A stretch of DNA of 64,000 bases, from NCBI RefSeq assembly GCF_000308495.1, contig NZ_BAFU01000029.1, forward strand, positions 1 to 64,000. The letters are read 5' to 3'. Made by a program: the position numbers and the translations under genes. The notes under the pieces are model-generated. The model worked only from the letters and a program-made list of their open reading frames with translations. It searched no databases and was not told the origin of the DNA. Below, in pieces: positions 35,425-44,518 of the stretch (positions are counted from its first letter, which is position 1; each line of letters opens with the position of its first letter). The DNA is from Nocardia brevicatena NBRC 12119. Its GTDB lineage: Bacteria; Actinomycetota; Actinomycetes; Mycobacteriales; Mycobacteriaceae.

Positions 35425-35970
35425 CTATCGAGCTCCCGGAACGTACTCGGTGTGTCGGACAGCCTTTGCCCACATCGCGTCGCGCACTGCGATTGCGCGC
35501 GCGACTTCGACCGGATCATGTGTCAGGCCGTAGCCCACGAAATCCTCCTCGTCGAACAGCGTCCAGGCAAGCGTGTCGTCGTCGATCAGGCACCACTCGT
35601 CGGTGGTGTAGTCCTGCGGCTTCAACCAGTGACGGGGTAGCCAGCGAATGTCTTCACCGTGTGCCTGGTTGCGCCCGGTCACCGCATGGAGGAAACGGAT
35701 GTAGTCGGTGAGGGGTTCGGTGACGACCCGGACACGTTGCATGGCGACCCCTCGGGCGGTGGTCGCGTCGCTCAGGTCTTCCCATTCTTTCCACAACACC
35801 GGGTAGTCGTCCGGGTCGAGCGGCACCAGGCCGGCCTGAAATCGACGCATCGGTTCGTGTTCGTCGCTCACGACGTGTTCGTCTTCCACCTCGAATTGAA
35901 AGGCGCGATACCGTGCCTGCTCGAACAGCGAAGCCAGCTCTGACCGTGGGAGGAACAGCACTGTCAACAC
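35425..35970 (-). CDS. DUF6879-like protein
   Basis: 181 residues from GTG 35970. The pattern ARYRAFQFEVEDEHVVSDEH, EPMRRFQAGL, RGVAMQRVRVVTEPLTDYIR, GEDIRWLPRH and LFDEEDFVGYGL fits the DUF6879 family, which is abundant in Streptomyces and relatives and often lies next to XRE/DUF397-type regulators. The biochemical role is unknown. Here it sits in the leftward arm of the cluster, 149 bp before the candidate peptide gene, so a regulatory role in the cluster is possible. No signal peptide or membrane segment. Confidence 0.75.
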   Translation of the reverse strand: MLTVLFLPRSELASLFEQARYRAFQFEVEDEHVVSDEHEPMRRFQAGLVPLDPDDYPVLWKEWEDLSDATTARGVAMQRVRVVTEPLTDYIRFLHAVTGRNQAHGEDIRWLPRHWLKPQDYTTDEWCLIDDDTLAWTLFDEEDFVGYGLTHDPVEVARAIAVRDAMWAKAVRHTEYVPGAR

Positions 35971-36116
35971 CCCCCGTTGAACGGCTGTCGGCTCCCGGAA
36001 TGACCAGGGGTATTCCGGCTGAATCGATTACTCATGAAATCGCATCCAATCTCGATCCGCGCAGGCAACCTCGGTTGCCCGAGTGGGAAAGGTTATGGTT
36101 CTCGGCCAGGAGAATC

Positions 36117-37193
36117 TCATGGCTGGTCCATCAACAAACGGCATCGTTCGGACAGCCTGTCGGCGCCCTGTGTCATGAAATCTCTGCCACTGATCGGCGG
36201 GTGTTTCGGCTCGAATCCCGGCAACACTTTGATGAGCGCCGCTTCATAGGGATGAAGCGTATAGAGAACCGTGACGCGGGGCACCGCACGCTGGGCGGGA
36301 TCGCGTGGCACGCTGACACGATGAGTGCAGGCGCGAAAGCGATCGTTGCTGACAAAACTGAGCCATTTTCCGCTGATGACAACAAGGGAGCCGGCCGGGG
36401 TGCACACCCTGCTCCACGCCTTGCTTTGCGGGCGATACACCTGTAGCCCCTCTACCGGGCTTCCTATCATCAGGCTGAGAAGCCCGTAGTCCTCGTGGGA
36501 CAGCACGCGGGCCGGCGACGCGAGATCCTCGACGGGAGAGCTGATGGGCGGGTAGTGATTCAATCTAAGCACGTCGTTGGTGGGGGAGATGTCCTCGTCG
36601 TACAGCGAGGAGTCGATGTCCAGGTAGCGGAGCAGAGCTCTGCCCAGCTGCGGAGTCAACTCCTCGCACGCCTGCCAGAAATTTCTGAATGCCGCTTCGA
36701 ATTTCTCGTCGGGCCAGTGGTCGACAGCCCTGTCCGCATCTTCTCCGATGATGCGGAAGGCGGATCTGTCGAATTCCCATGCCTCTACCGCATGCGGCAG
36801 CGCAGGCATACTCTCCTGCAGTGGGACGTATCCCAGATAGTAGGGCTCGCCATAGGCGCAATCCGGTGAAACGAACTTCATTTTCTCTTCATCGGGCACC
36901 GTGGTGAAAATGTTCAGCGCGTTGGCGTCGGTGGCCTGAAATTCATCGGCGTAGATACCATGGTTGGTCAATATCGCGATTCCGGCATCCTCCATGGCGG
37001 TGCCGAGCTTTTCGATGAAACGGTTTCGTGTCGCTGCATTGTCGTGTAGATCCGACATGTCGCAGACCTGTGGCCGGAAATCATCGTCGAATTCGTCGTT
37101 CGGGCTCTCGACGAGCGTGTACCCGGAATAGTTGGGATCGGTTTCCGGAAATCCGAATTCGGATACCGCGTCGTTGGTTTCTTTGTCGCTCAC
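36117..37193 (-). CDS. Isopenicillin N synthase-like Fe(II)/2-oxoglutarate oxygenase (paralogue 3)
   Basis: 358 residues from GTG 37193 with AGGGGTGAAG upstream; the longer frame from 37271 has no ribosome site. It shares the acidic leader (NDEFDDDFRPQVCDMSDL), AGIAILTNHG, the HxD in SHEDYGLLSLM, the distal His in CTHRVSVPRD and RVTVLY with the pair at 18.4-20.6 kb. It is clearly the same subfamily but lies on the opposite strand at the far side of the cluster. All metal ligands are present. Three diverged copies in one cluster suggest sequential oxidations of one scaffold. Confidence 0.9.
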   Translation of the reverse strand: MSDKETNDAVSEFGFPETDPNYSGYTLVESPNDEFDDDFRPQVCDMSDLHDNAATRNRFIEKLGTAMEDAGIAILTNHGIYADEFQATDANALNIFTTVPDEEKMKFVSPDCAYGEPYYLGYVPLQESMPALPHAVEAWEFDRSAFRIIGEDADRAVDHWPDEKFEAAFRNFWQACEELTPQLGRALLRYLDIDSSLYDEDISPTNDVLRLNHYPPISSPVEDLASPARVLSHEDYGLLSLMIGSPVEGLQVYRPQSKAWSRVCTPAGSLVVISGKWLSFVSNDRFRACTHRVSVPRDPAQRAVPRVTVLYTLHPYEAALIKVLPGFEPKHPPISGRDFMTQGADRLSERCRLLMDQP

Positions 37194-37650
37194 GTCTTCA
37201 CCCCTGACGGACGATGATATCCAAGCACAATAACTCGGGCCGGGTCCGACAATGATCGAGGAGAGGTGCATGATAGAAGCGCGGACCGGGCCGTTGAAGC
37301 TGTGTCAGTGCTGTATTCAACATCGCATCACCACAGGTGTGCTGTCAATAGATGTCGCGCATGAGGGTGCCTTCCGGGTCGCGGACGGGACTTCCAACGC
37401 CTGCAAGGTGATCCGGGGAAGCCTCGCGAGCGTCAAGCCCCGTGTACCTACCTTGGTCGGTACAAGTTCTGTTGTGCGACTCACGATTTCGGCACGTGAA
37501 CTCGGATTGCTGTGTGAAACTTGAGATTCGGATCATGCGTTGGGCGCCGTGAGGGGTTTGCGGCGTACCTCGGAACGAAATCCGATGTCGCTCGCGATGC
37601 CGGTAGTCCCCGGCGCCGCCCGCGACGACTCTGAAAGGTGCGATTGCGAT
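37194..37650. promoter_or_regulatory. Divergent intergenic region of the cluster
   Basis: 457 bp between the start of oxygenase paralogue 3 (leftward) and the ABC substrate-binding protein (rightward). It must contain promoters for both arms. I see no convincing gene; one 90-codon frame on the plus strand has no ribosome site or family match. I could not pick out -35/-10 boxes or a strong palindrome with confidence. Confidence 0.45.
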
Positions 37651-39252
37651 ATGAGCCCTACTGCGGACCGACGGACCTTCCTGAAGGCCACCGCGCTCGT
37701 CGCGGTGACGAACGCCCTGGGGATATCGGCGGTGCTGTCGGCATGTTCGGGCGGATCCCGTGGAGCCGCAACGGTCGGTGACACGATCCGGTTCGGATTC
37801 CTGGCGGACATGCAGGTGCCCGACCCGGACATCTTCTACGAGGGAGAGGGTCTGCAGGTAACCCTGAACGTCTACGAAGGCTTGGTCGCCTATAAACCCG
37901 ATTCATCCGAAATCGGGCCCGGTCTGGCCGAGTCGTGGACGGTCGCCGAAGACGGACGCACGTACACGTTCAAGCTCCGTGCCGGTGTCACCTTCCACGA
38001 CGGCACGCCGATGACAGCCACCACGCTCGTCAAGAGTTATCAACGGCGTTCGGCCGTCAACCAAGCGCCTGCCTATCTGATCGCCGACGTCGAGTCGATG
38101 TCCGCGCCTGACGACTCCACGCTGGTGATCGAGCTCGGCCATCCGGTCGAACCGTTCCTCGATTACCTCGCCTGCCCGTGGGGGCTGAAAGCCGTGAGCC
38201 CGACCGCGGTACAGGCTCACAGCGTGAACGGTGATATGGCCCAGGGCTGGTTGAGTACGCACGATGCGGGAACCGGGCCCTATCGGATCACCGAGTTCGT
38301 GCCGAGCAGTCACTACACGCTGACCGCCTACGACGGCTACTGGGGAACGAAACCGGAATTCACCGCTCTTCGGATCGAGATCATCCCGGACATCACGTCG
38401 CAACGCCTCCTGCTCGAGCAGGGCCGGCTGGACATCATCACCAAGGGCCTGCCGATCACCGTGATCGAGGCAATGAAGACGAATCCGGCGTTGACTGTGA
38501 GGGAACATCCGACGGCGTTCAAGTCGTCGATCTTCTTGAACTGGAAGAAGGGTGCGTTCACGGATTCCGCGTTCCGCCAGGCGATGCGCAAGGCGGTGAA
38601 CGTTCCCGCGCTCATCGAGCCCGCCTACGGTTCGACAGTCTCCCGATCCTCGCAGTTCTACCCGGCCGGAGTGTTGCCAGACGGCGTCGCGCCGGATGCG
38701 CCCGATCAGGATGACTCCGAGCTGAAGGCTCTGATCGCGAAACTGCCGGACAGTGACAAGAGGATCGACCTCGCCTACGACGAGGCCGGCGGTGCCACCG
38801 ACGCGCGCGTGGCCGAACTCCTCCAGACGCAGCTGGCCGCGTTGGGACTGGTTGCCACGGTTCGGGCTATGCCAACCTCGCAGGTGTTCGCATTGCATTC
38901 GACGCCGGTCGGGCAGCAACCGCACATGCTGGTCCACGGGTCCGGCGGCGACGCGCTCAATGCCGACACCACACTGCGGATCTTCTTCCGCACGGGCGCA
39001 TCGCCGACCAACTGGTTCAACTATTCGAACACCGCACTGGACGACGTGATGGACGCCGGGAAACGATCACTCAGCAAAGCTGAGGCCGAAAGGCACTGGG
39101 TCGAAGGCGCTGAGATCGTGATGGGCCAGGCCTGGGTCATCAACCTCTGTGACATCAAGGACGTCATCGTGACCGACTCCGGCATCGGCCAGATCGTCCA
39201 TACGCTGCTCGGCACCGGAATGGTGCCTGTCAACCTGCTCCGGAAGGGGTGA
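37651..39252 (+). CDS. ABC transporter substrate-binding lipoprotein, peptide/nickel family 5
   Basis: 533 residues from ATG 37651. It begins with a Tat-type RR motif (DRRTFLKATALV) and a lipobox LSAC (Cys about 32), so it should be exported folded and lipid-anchored. The family-5 binding-protein body is clear: LNVYEGLVAYKPDSSEIGPG, ESWTVAEDGRTYTFKLRAGV, TFHDGTPMTA, then GTGPYRITEF and YWGTKPEF. This family delivers oligopeptides, nickel complexes or opine-like ligands. It is followed 7 bp later by the fused ATPase-permease gene. Import of a precursor, a signal or a metal complex would all fit; the ligand is unknown. Confidence 0.92.
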   Translation: MSPTADRRTFLKATALVAVTNALGISAVLSACSGGSRGAATVGDTIRFGFLADMQVPDPDIFYEGEGLQVTLNVYEGLVAYKPDSSEIGPGLAESWTVAEDGRTYTFKLRAGVTFHDGTPMTATTLVKSYQRRSAVNQAPAYLIADVESMSAPDDSTLVIELGHPVEPFLDYLACPWGLKAVSPTAVQAHSVNGDMAQGWLSTHDAGTGPYRITEFVPSSHYTLTAYDGYWGTKPEFTALRIEIIPDITSQRLLLEQGRLDIITKGLPITVIEAMKTNPALTVREHPTAFKSSIFLNWKKGAFTDSAFRQAMRKAVNVPALIEPAYGSTVSRSSQFYPAGVLPDGVAPDAPDQDDSELKALIAKLPDSDKRIDLAYDEAGGATDARVAELLQTQLAALGLVATVRAMPTSQVFALHSTPVGQQPHMLVHGSGGDALNADTTLRIFFRTGASPTNWFNYSNTALDDVMDAGKRSLSKAEAERHWVEGAEIVMGQAWVINLCDIKDVIVTDSGIGQIVHTLLGTGMVPVNLLRKG

Positions 39253-39259
39253 CAGCGAG

Positions 39260-41971
39260 ATGATGCGCTTCCGCGACCGAGCAGCCGAAGGGGAGGAAGG
39301 TGGGCGGCCGGCCGACACGCTCGCGCCCCGTGCGTGTGTGAGCGACCTCGAGGTGACGTTCCGCCGCCGAGGCGTCGCTTTGCGCGCGATTCGGGGAGTG
39401 AGCATCGAGATCGCGGCCGGGGAGATCGTCGCGCTCGTGGGCGAGTCCGGTTCCGGTAAAAGCATTTTGGGGCTGAGTCTGCTCGGCCTGCCGGTGGGCG
39501 AGCCGCCTGCCGTCGTCACCGGGCGAGCCGAAGTGTGCGGCGTCGACATGGTCGCCGCCTCGCCTGTCGAGCGACGTAAGGTCCGGCGTGCCCACTTGGG
39601 TGCGGTGTTTCAGAATCCGGTGACATCGCTGAATCCGACGATGCGGATCGGTGACCAGGTGCGGGAAGTCGCGGGCTCGACGGCGGAGGCAGTCCGACTG
39701 CTCGACCTGGTCGGGGTCGCACAGGCAGCCCGCAGGCTGCGGTCGTACCCCCATGAGCTCTCCGCAGGGATGCGGCAACGGGTTATGATCGCGATCGCGA
39801 TCGCCGCGCAGCCGGACCTGATCATTGCCGACGAACCGACCTCGGCGCTCGATGTCACCGTGCAGGCGCAGATTCTGGCGTTGCTATCCGACCTACGGGC
39901 GGAGCTCGGCTGCTCTGTATTGTTGATCACCCACGACATCGGCGTCGCTGCGGCGGTCGCCGACCGGGTCGCGGTCATGTACGGCGGGCGCCTCGTCGAG
40001 ATCGGCGCCATGGCCGACGTCCTCGCCACCCCCACGCACCCCTATACCGTCGGCCTTCTGGATTCGCGACTCGATCTCAGCCTGCCGGTGGACCACCGAA
40101 TACCTGTGCTGACGGGTATGCCACCGGATCCCCGCGACCCCGCGCCGGGTTGTCCGTTCGCTCCGAGGTGTTCGCTTCGTACCGACGACTGCGATAAGTC
40201 GCTGATCCCTTTGACACCGGCTGCCACCCACACTGGCGAGGCGGCGTGCGTCCTGCCGGCAGAGGTCGACCGGAGCCGATCGCGTGGGCCCACATCCGCT
40301 TTCCCGCCGCTGCAAATCCCGGACCGCTCGCGACCGGCACTGCGGTGCCGCGGCGTCGGCAAGAACTTCCGCCTGCGCAACGGGCCGGCCGGACGCGAGG
40401 TACTTGCGGTGCTGCGCGACCTCGACCTACAGGTAGAAGCGGGCGAGGCCGTCGCGGTCGTCGGCGAATCGGGGTCGGGCAAATCGACACTGCTGAGGCT
40501 GCTCGCGGGATTGGAGAATCCCGACAGCGGCGTAATCGAGGTGCCCGGTGCGTCGACGCAGATGATCTTCCAAGATGTCAGCGCCTCGTTGACACCGTGG
40601 CTGACCGTCGAGCGACAGGTCGGTGAACGGCTGCCGCGGACACTGGACCGGGCCGAGCGACGGGCCCAGGTGGTCGCCGCGCTCGAACGTGTGGGGCTCC
40701 CGGCGGCCGTCGCCGACCTGCGTGCCGACAGCTTGTCGACAGGGCAGCGCCAGCGCGTCGCATTCGCGCGGGCGACGATCGTCGTTCCCGCCGTATTGCT
40801 GTGTGACGAGCCGACCTCGGCGTTGGACGCACCACTGGCGGCGTCGATGTTGAACTTGATACAGACGCTGCGGCGCGAGTTCGAGCTGACAGTCGTCTTC
40901 GTGACCCACGATCTGGCCGCGGCGCGTTTTGTTGCCGACCGAGTCGCCGTGATGTATCGCGGCGAGATTGTCGAGATCGGCGCCGCCGAGAAGGTGGCCG
41001 GCGCACCGTCGCACCCCTACAGCAAGGCGTTGGTGGCCGCCGTCCCGAATATCGGGAGCGCACCGGAACAGCGACCCAGTGAGGCGGCTGGACCGTCGAA
41101 CGTTCCGACGCCGGCTTCGCCTCTCAGCGGTGGCGCGGCCATCGGATCAGTGCCCGCGGCAGCAAAGGAGCGCCGACGCGCGAAACCGGGTGATGTGATC
41201 ACGTTGTGTGTGCTTGCGACCCTGATCGTCGTCACGCTCGGCGCATCGTGGATCGCCCCGTATGACCCCGATCTCCCGGTCGGGGACCCGATCTCCCCAC
41301 CCGGCGCAGCGCATTGGCTCGGCACCGATGAGGTCGGACGCGACATCCTGAGCCGCGTCCTGATCGGTATGCGCGCCAGTTGGTGGGGCGCCCTCTGCGT
41401 AATCGTGTCGGGGATCGTCCTCGGCGGAGCCGTAGGGCTGGTCGCGGGCACCCTCGGCGGGGTCGTCGACCGGATCCTGATGCGAATAACCGATATCTTC
41501 ATCGCCCTGCCCGCAGCCTTGCTCGCGATCGCCGTCGTAGCCGCGATCGGGCCGTCGTATGTGCATACGCTGGTGGCGGTGGCGCTGGTCTGGTGGCCGT
41601 TGTACGCACGAGTCGTGCGAGGCGAGGTGACCAGGCTCCGATCGCTGCCACACATCGACGCCGCGCGTATGTCCGGTGCGGGCCGAATCGGACTCGGCCG
41701 ACTGCACCTGCTCCCGGGCGCATGGCCGCCGACCATTGTCGCCGCGAGTCTAGACGTCGGCGCCTTGATCGTGATGCTGTCCGGACTCTCCTTCGTCGGG
41801 CTCGGTGCTCCCGCCCCTGCCCCCGAGTTGGGGGCGATGTGCGCAAGGGGGCTGCCCTATCTGCTTGATTCCTGGTGGGTGCCGATCATGCCCGCGATCG
41901 GGCTGTTCGTGCTCGCCACGATCGCCAACCTCGTCGGTGATGTCATACGCGACCGCCTCACCGACCGCTGA
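39260..41971 (+). CDS. Fused ABC transporter: DppD-like ATPase, DppF-like ATPase and DppC-like permease in one chain
   Basis: 903 residues without interruption. The first ATPase has Walker A GESGSGKSI (about 60), signature LSAGMRQR (about 166), Walker B LIIADEPTSALD (about 188) and the oligopeptide-type tail with GCPFAPRCSLRTDDCDKS. The second has Walker A GESGSGKST (about 402), signature LSTGQRQR (about 491) and LLCDEPTSALD (about 514). After a Pro/Ala-rich linker (about 610-640) comes a complete DppC-type permease: a first TM in DVITLCVLATLIVVTLGASW, then LGTDEVGRDILSRVLIGMRA and the coupling loop near HIDAARMSGAG. Normally these are three separate genes. ATG 39260 is followed by a second ATG. 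Confidence 0.93.
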   Translation: MMRFRDRAAEGEEGGRPADTLAPRACVSDLEVTFRRRGVALRAIRGVSIEIAAGEIVALVGESGSGKSILGLSLLGLPVGEPPAVVTGRAEVCGVDMVAASPVERRKVRRAHLGAVFQNPVTSLNPTMRIGDQVREVAGSTAEAVRLLDLVGVAQAARRLRSYPHELSAGMRQRVMIAIAIAAQPDLIIADEPTSALDVTVQAQILALLSDLRAELGCSVLLITHDIGVAAAVADRVAVMYGGRLVEIGAMADVLATPTHPYTVGLLDSRLDLSLPVDHRIPVLTGMPPDPRDPAPGCPFAPRCSLRTDDCDKSLIPLTPAATHTGEAACVLPAEVDRSRSRGPTSAFPPLQIPDRSRPALRCRGVGKNFRLRNGPAGREVLAVLRDLDLQVEAGEAVAVVGESGSGKSTLLRLLAGLENPDSGVIEVPGASTQMIFQDVSASLTPWLTVERQVGERLPRTLDRAERRAQVVAALERVGLPAAVADLRADSLSTGQRQRVAFARATIVVPAVLLCDEPTSALDAPLAASMLNLIQTLRREFELTVVFVTHDLAAARFVADRVAVMYRGEIVEIGAAEKVAGAPSHPYSKALVAAVPNIGSAPEQRPSEAAGPSNVPTPASPLSGGAAIGSVPAAAKERRRAKPGDVITLCVLATLIVVTLGASWIAPYDPDLPVGDPISPPGAAHWLGTDEVGRDILSRVLIGMRASWWGALCVIVSGIVLGGAVGLVAGTLGGVVDRILMRITDIFIALPAALLAIAVVAAIGPSYVHTLVAVALVWWPLYARVVRGEVTRLRSLPHIDAARMSGAGRIGLGRLHLLPGAWPPTIVAASLDVGALIVMLSGLSFVGLGAPAPAPELGAMCARGLPYLLDSWWVPIMPAIGLFVLATIANLVGDVIRDRLTDR

Positions 41972-42011
41972 CCGGAATCGCCTCTTCTTCCAGCGCAAGG
42001 GAGCGCCCCGA

Positions 42012-43010
42012 ATGCTCACAGCCATAGCCCGGCGCGGCAGTGCGACCGTCCTCGTGCTCCTCGCTCTCGTCGCGGTGGTGTTCGTCCTACGGCAAGTCTC
42101 GCCGGTTGATCCGGCCCGAGCGTTCGTCGGCGACAGGGCCTCCGCTGAGGTCGTCGAGCGAGCACGGCACGATCTCGGTCTCGATCGGCCACTGCCGCTT
42201 CAGTATGTCGACTACGTCGAAAAGGCAGCCACCGGCGACTTCGGGCAGTCCGCGGTGACCAGGCGGCCGGTCGGCTCAGATATCATCGAATTCCTGCCCG
42301 CCACAGCGGAACTGATAATTTGCGCGTTCGTGCTGGCGGTATTGCTCGGCTTGCTGCTCGGCGCGGCGACAGCACTGCGCTGGCCGGGGTCGGGCGCCCT
42401 GCGATTCGTGTTGATCGGCGGATCGTCAATGCCGATATTCCTCGCGGCCTTGCTTGCGATCCTGTTATTCTACAAGTATTTCGGGGTTCTGCCCGCTCGC
42501 GGGCGAAGCTCCTTCAGCGACGCGCCCGACGGGCTGACCGGGTCCTTGCTCATCGACTCGCTGCTCGCCGGGCGACCAAGCGTATTCCTGGATGCCGTCG
42601 AGCATTTGATCCTTCCCATGGTGTGCTTGTCGTTGGTGCCCGCCGTCGCGATCGGCCGGTCCCTACGCAGCAGCTTGCTGCACACGCTGCGCTCGGACTT
42701 CATTCGCACCGCCCGTGTCAAAGGCATGACCGAACTACACGTCGTCGGAAAACACGCGTTGCGCAATTCGGTGAACTCGACACTGTCGATCGCGGGCATG
42801 CAGGTCGCTGCCATGTTCGGCGCCGACATCGTGCTGGAGATGATCTTCGCCTGGCCCGGAATCGGCCTCTACACCGCTCAAGCCCTGAAAGTCGGCGACT
42901 ACACCACGATCGCCGGAATCACCCTGACTCTCGGCGCGGTCTACGTCCTGACGAACTTTCTCGTCGACCTCGGTCAAGCATTTGCCGATCCCCGGGCATC
43001 CGATGACTGA
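42012..43010 (+). CDS. ABC transporter permease, DppB-like
   Basis: 332 residues from ATG 42012 with AAGGGAG upstream; a frame open from 41805 would overlap the previous gene by 167 bp and is rejected. Six membrane segments are expected and visible, starting GSATVLVLLALVAVVFVLRQ. The family block DPARAFVGDRAS is followed by DLGLDRPLPLQYVDYV, and the coupling loop RTARVKGMTELHVVGKHALR and a final membrane segment near LTLGAVYVLTNFLVDLGQAF are present. It pairs with the permease domain of the fused protein upstream. With the binding protein the importer is complete: one lipoprotein, two ATPases, two permeases. Confidence 0.92.
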   Translation: MLTAIARRGSATVLVLLALVAVVFVLRQVSPVDPARAFVGDRASAEVVERARHDLGLDRPLPLQYVDYVEKAATGDFGQSAVTRRPVGSDIIEFLPATAELIICAFVLAVLLGLLLGAATALRWPGSGALRFVLIGGSSMPIFLAALLAILLFYKYFGVLPARGRSSFSDAPDGLTGSLLIDSLLAGRPSVFLDAVEHLILPMVCLSLVPAVAIGRSLRSSLLHTLRSDFIRTARVKGMTELHVVGKHALRNSVNSTLSIAGMQVAAMFGADIVLEMIFAWPGIGLYTAQALKVGDYTTIAGITLTLGAVYVLTNFLVDLGQAFADPRASDD

Positions 43011-43025
43011 CAAGCGCGATGCGCG

Positions 43026-43043
43026 GCGACTTTACAAAGTCGC
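43026..43043 (+). terminator. Hairpin after the ABC transporter operon
   Basis: GCGACTTT at 43026-43033 and AAAGTCGC at 43036-43043 form a perfect 8-bp stem with an AC loop, 16 bp after the permease stop. No U-run follows, so terminator activity is a positional guess. Confidence 0.45.
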
Positions 43044-43157
43044 GGTTCTGTCCCTGGTCCCGTTGCCGGGGGTGCTCCCCGTGCGAGCGAATATAGGCGC
43101 CTCGGGGAGGCGGATACAGGACGCGGTGGACTGAGCTGGAAGCACCCGACATGGCTA

Positions 43158-44370
43158 GTGCTGCGTTCCTCAAAGATCATGTATCTTGTTGTGAGTCTTG
43201 TTGGTTCGGGTGTCATGGAGTGAGTTCTGCCAAAGGTGCTGGTCGCGCGTCCTGCGCGGGATGTGTTGGAGGAGCGGAAGATTCGTAAGCTCGCTGGTGC
43301 TCGGCATGCTCCGGGTGATTGGATTCGTCGGGCGCGGATGATCACGGCGAGCTGGGATGGGAAGTCCACTGCGGTGATCGCAGATGAGTTGGGATGCCAT
43401 CCGCAGACGGTGCGAGAACGCTTGCACCGGTTCAATACTTACGGCCTGGAGGGGCTGGGCGATCGGCCGGGGTCAGGGCGTAAACCTCGCCTGACCGAGC
43501 CGGAGCGCAGTCGTATCGTTGCCTTGGTCGCCACCACGCCGCCGGGGCGGTTGACGCGGCGATCCGATGGTGCCCTGGAAGCCGAACAGGACGGGGCACC
43601 ATCGTGCTGGACGCTGGATTCGCTGACCGCAGCCCTGCGCGCCGAAGGCATTGTCGTGGGTCGTAGTCAAGTGCGAAGAATACTTGTGGCAGAGGGGATT
43701 CGATGGCGTCGGCCGCGGTCGTGGACGACGAGCAAGGACCCGTACTTCGTCCCAAAAGAACCCACATCGTCGGTCTCTACATGCAGCCACCGGCCGGGGC
43801 CACGGTAGTCTGCGCCGACGAGCTGGGCCCGATCTCGCCCCGCACCTTCGGCCCCGCGCCGGGGTGGTCGATCGACGGACACCGCATCAAGGCCCCCTGG
43901 AATATTCGCGAGGCCCGGACAAGATCTGGGTCTACGGATCGATCCGCGTCCGCGACGGCCAAGCGGTCACGCTCACCGCCGGCTCACGCAACAGTGTGAA
44001 CTATCAGAGTTTCCTCGAGCTGATCGAACAGGCCAACCCCGTCGGTGACATCTATGTGATCACCGACAACCTCTCCAGTCACAACAGCAAATCCACCCGC
44101 GAATGGTTCGAGGATCACCCTCGGATCAAACACGCGTTCATCCCGGTCGGGGCGTGCTGGCTCAACCTGCAAGAGCCGTGGTGGCGGATCTTTCGGCGAG
44201 AAGCCCTCGCAGGTCATACCTTCGCCGACCACACAGAGATCGACCAAGCCACCCGCCAAGCCACCGCCGCCCTCAACGCCCGCGCACGACCATGGGTCTG
44301 GGGCCGACCAGCCCCGAAACCCAGGACCCTACGCCGCCGGTTTATCTACCACCTTTAAGGAACGCAGCAC
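43158..44370 (+). mobile_element. IS630-family insertion sequence, inactivated
   Basis: 1213 bp with inverted repeats beginning GTGCTGCGTTCCTCAAAG on the left and GTGCTGCGTTCCTTAAAG on the right (one mismatch). It is flanked by TA on both sides (43156-43157 and 44371-44372), the classic IS630 target. It carries one transposase gene with two frameshifts. Confidence 0.92.
43236..44358 (+). pseudogene. IS630-family transposase with two frameshifts
   Basis: Frame one starts at GTG 43236 and holds the helix-turn-helix (STAVIADELGCHPQTVRERL, GLGDRPGSGRKP). After YFVPK near 43752 the sequence continues in a second frame (RTHIVGLYMQPPAGATVVCA, with the first catalytic Asp in CADELGPI). After KAPW near 43900 a third frame continues (EYSRGPDKIWVYGS, then YVITDNLSSHNS with the second Asp). 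The region for the last acidic residue reads PVGACWLNLQEPWWRIF. Each junction is repaired by adding one base. Two lesions make a functional product unlikely. Confidence 0.88.
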
Positions 44371-44450
44371 TAATCGGTCGCAGGGGCGCCGTGGATTTCG
44401 TCTGGGTCGGCTGTTTCCAGGTACCGGTTTCGGGTATCTGGGTTGCTTAG

Positions 44451-44518
44451 CCTGAATCCACCGACGCGGGTTTCAGGCTGGTCGGCGCACCGTAGGTGCG
44501 CCGACCAGTGGGTTCAGG
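44451..44518. mobile_element. 68-bp hairpin mini-element with CTTAG duplications
   Basis: Flanked by perfect CTTAG repeats at 44446-44450 and 44519-44523. The ends CCTGAATCC and GGGTTCAGG are inverted repeats (8 of 9). The left end, CCTGAATCCACCGACG, resembles the IS1380 end CCTCGATCCACCGATG seen twice in this window. Inside is a perfect 13-bp stem with a GTA loop (44479-44491 and 44495-44507). It has no coding capacity. Best read as a MITE-like element mobilised by an IS1380-type transposase. Confidence 0.7.
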
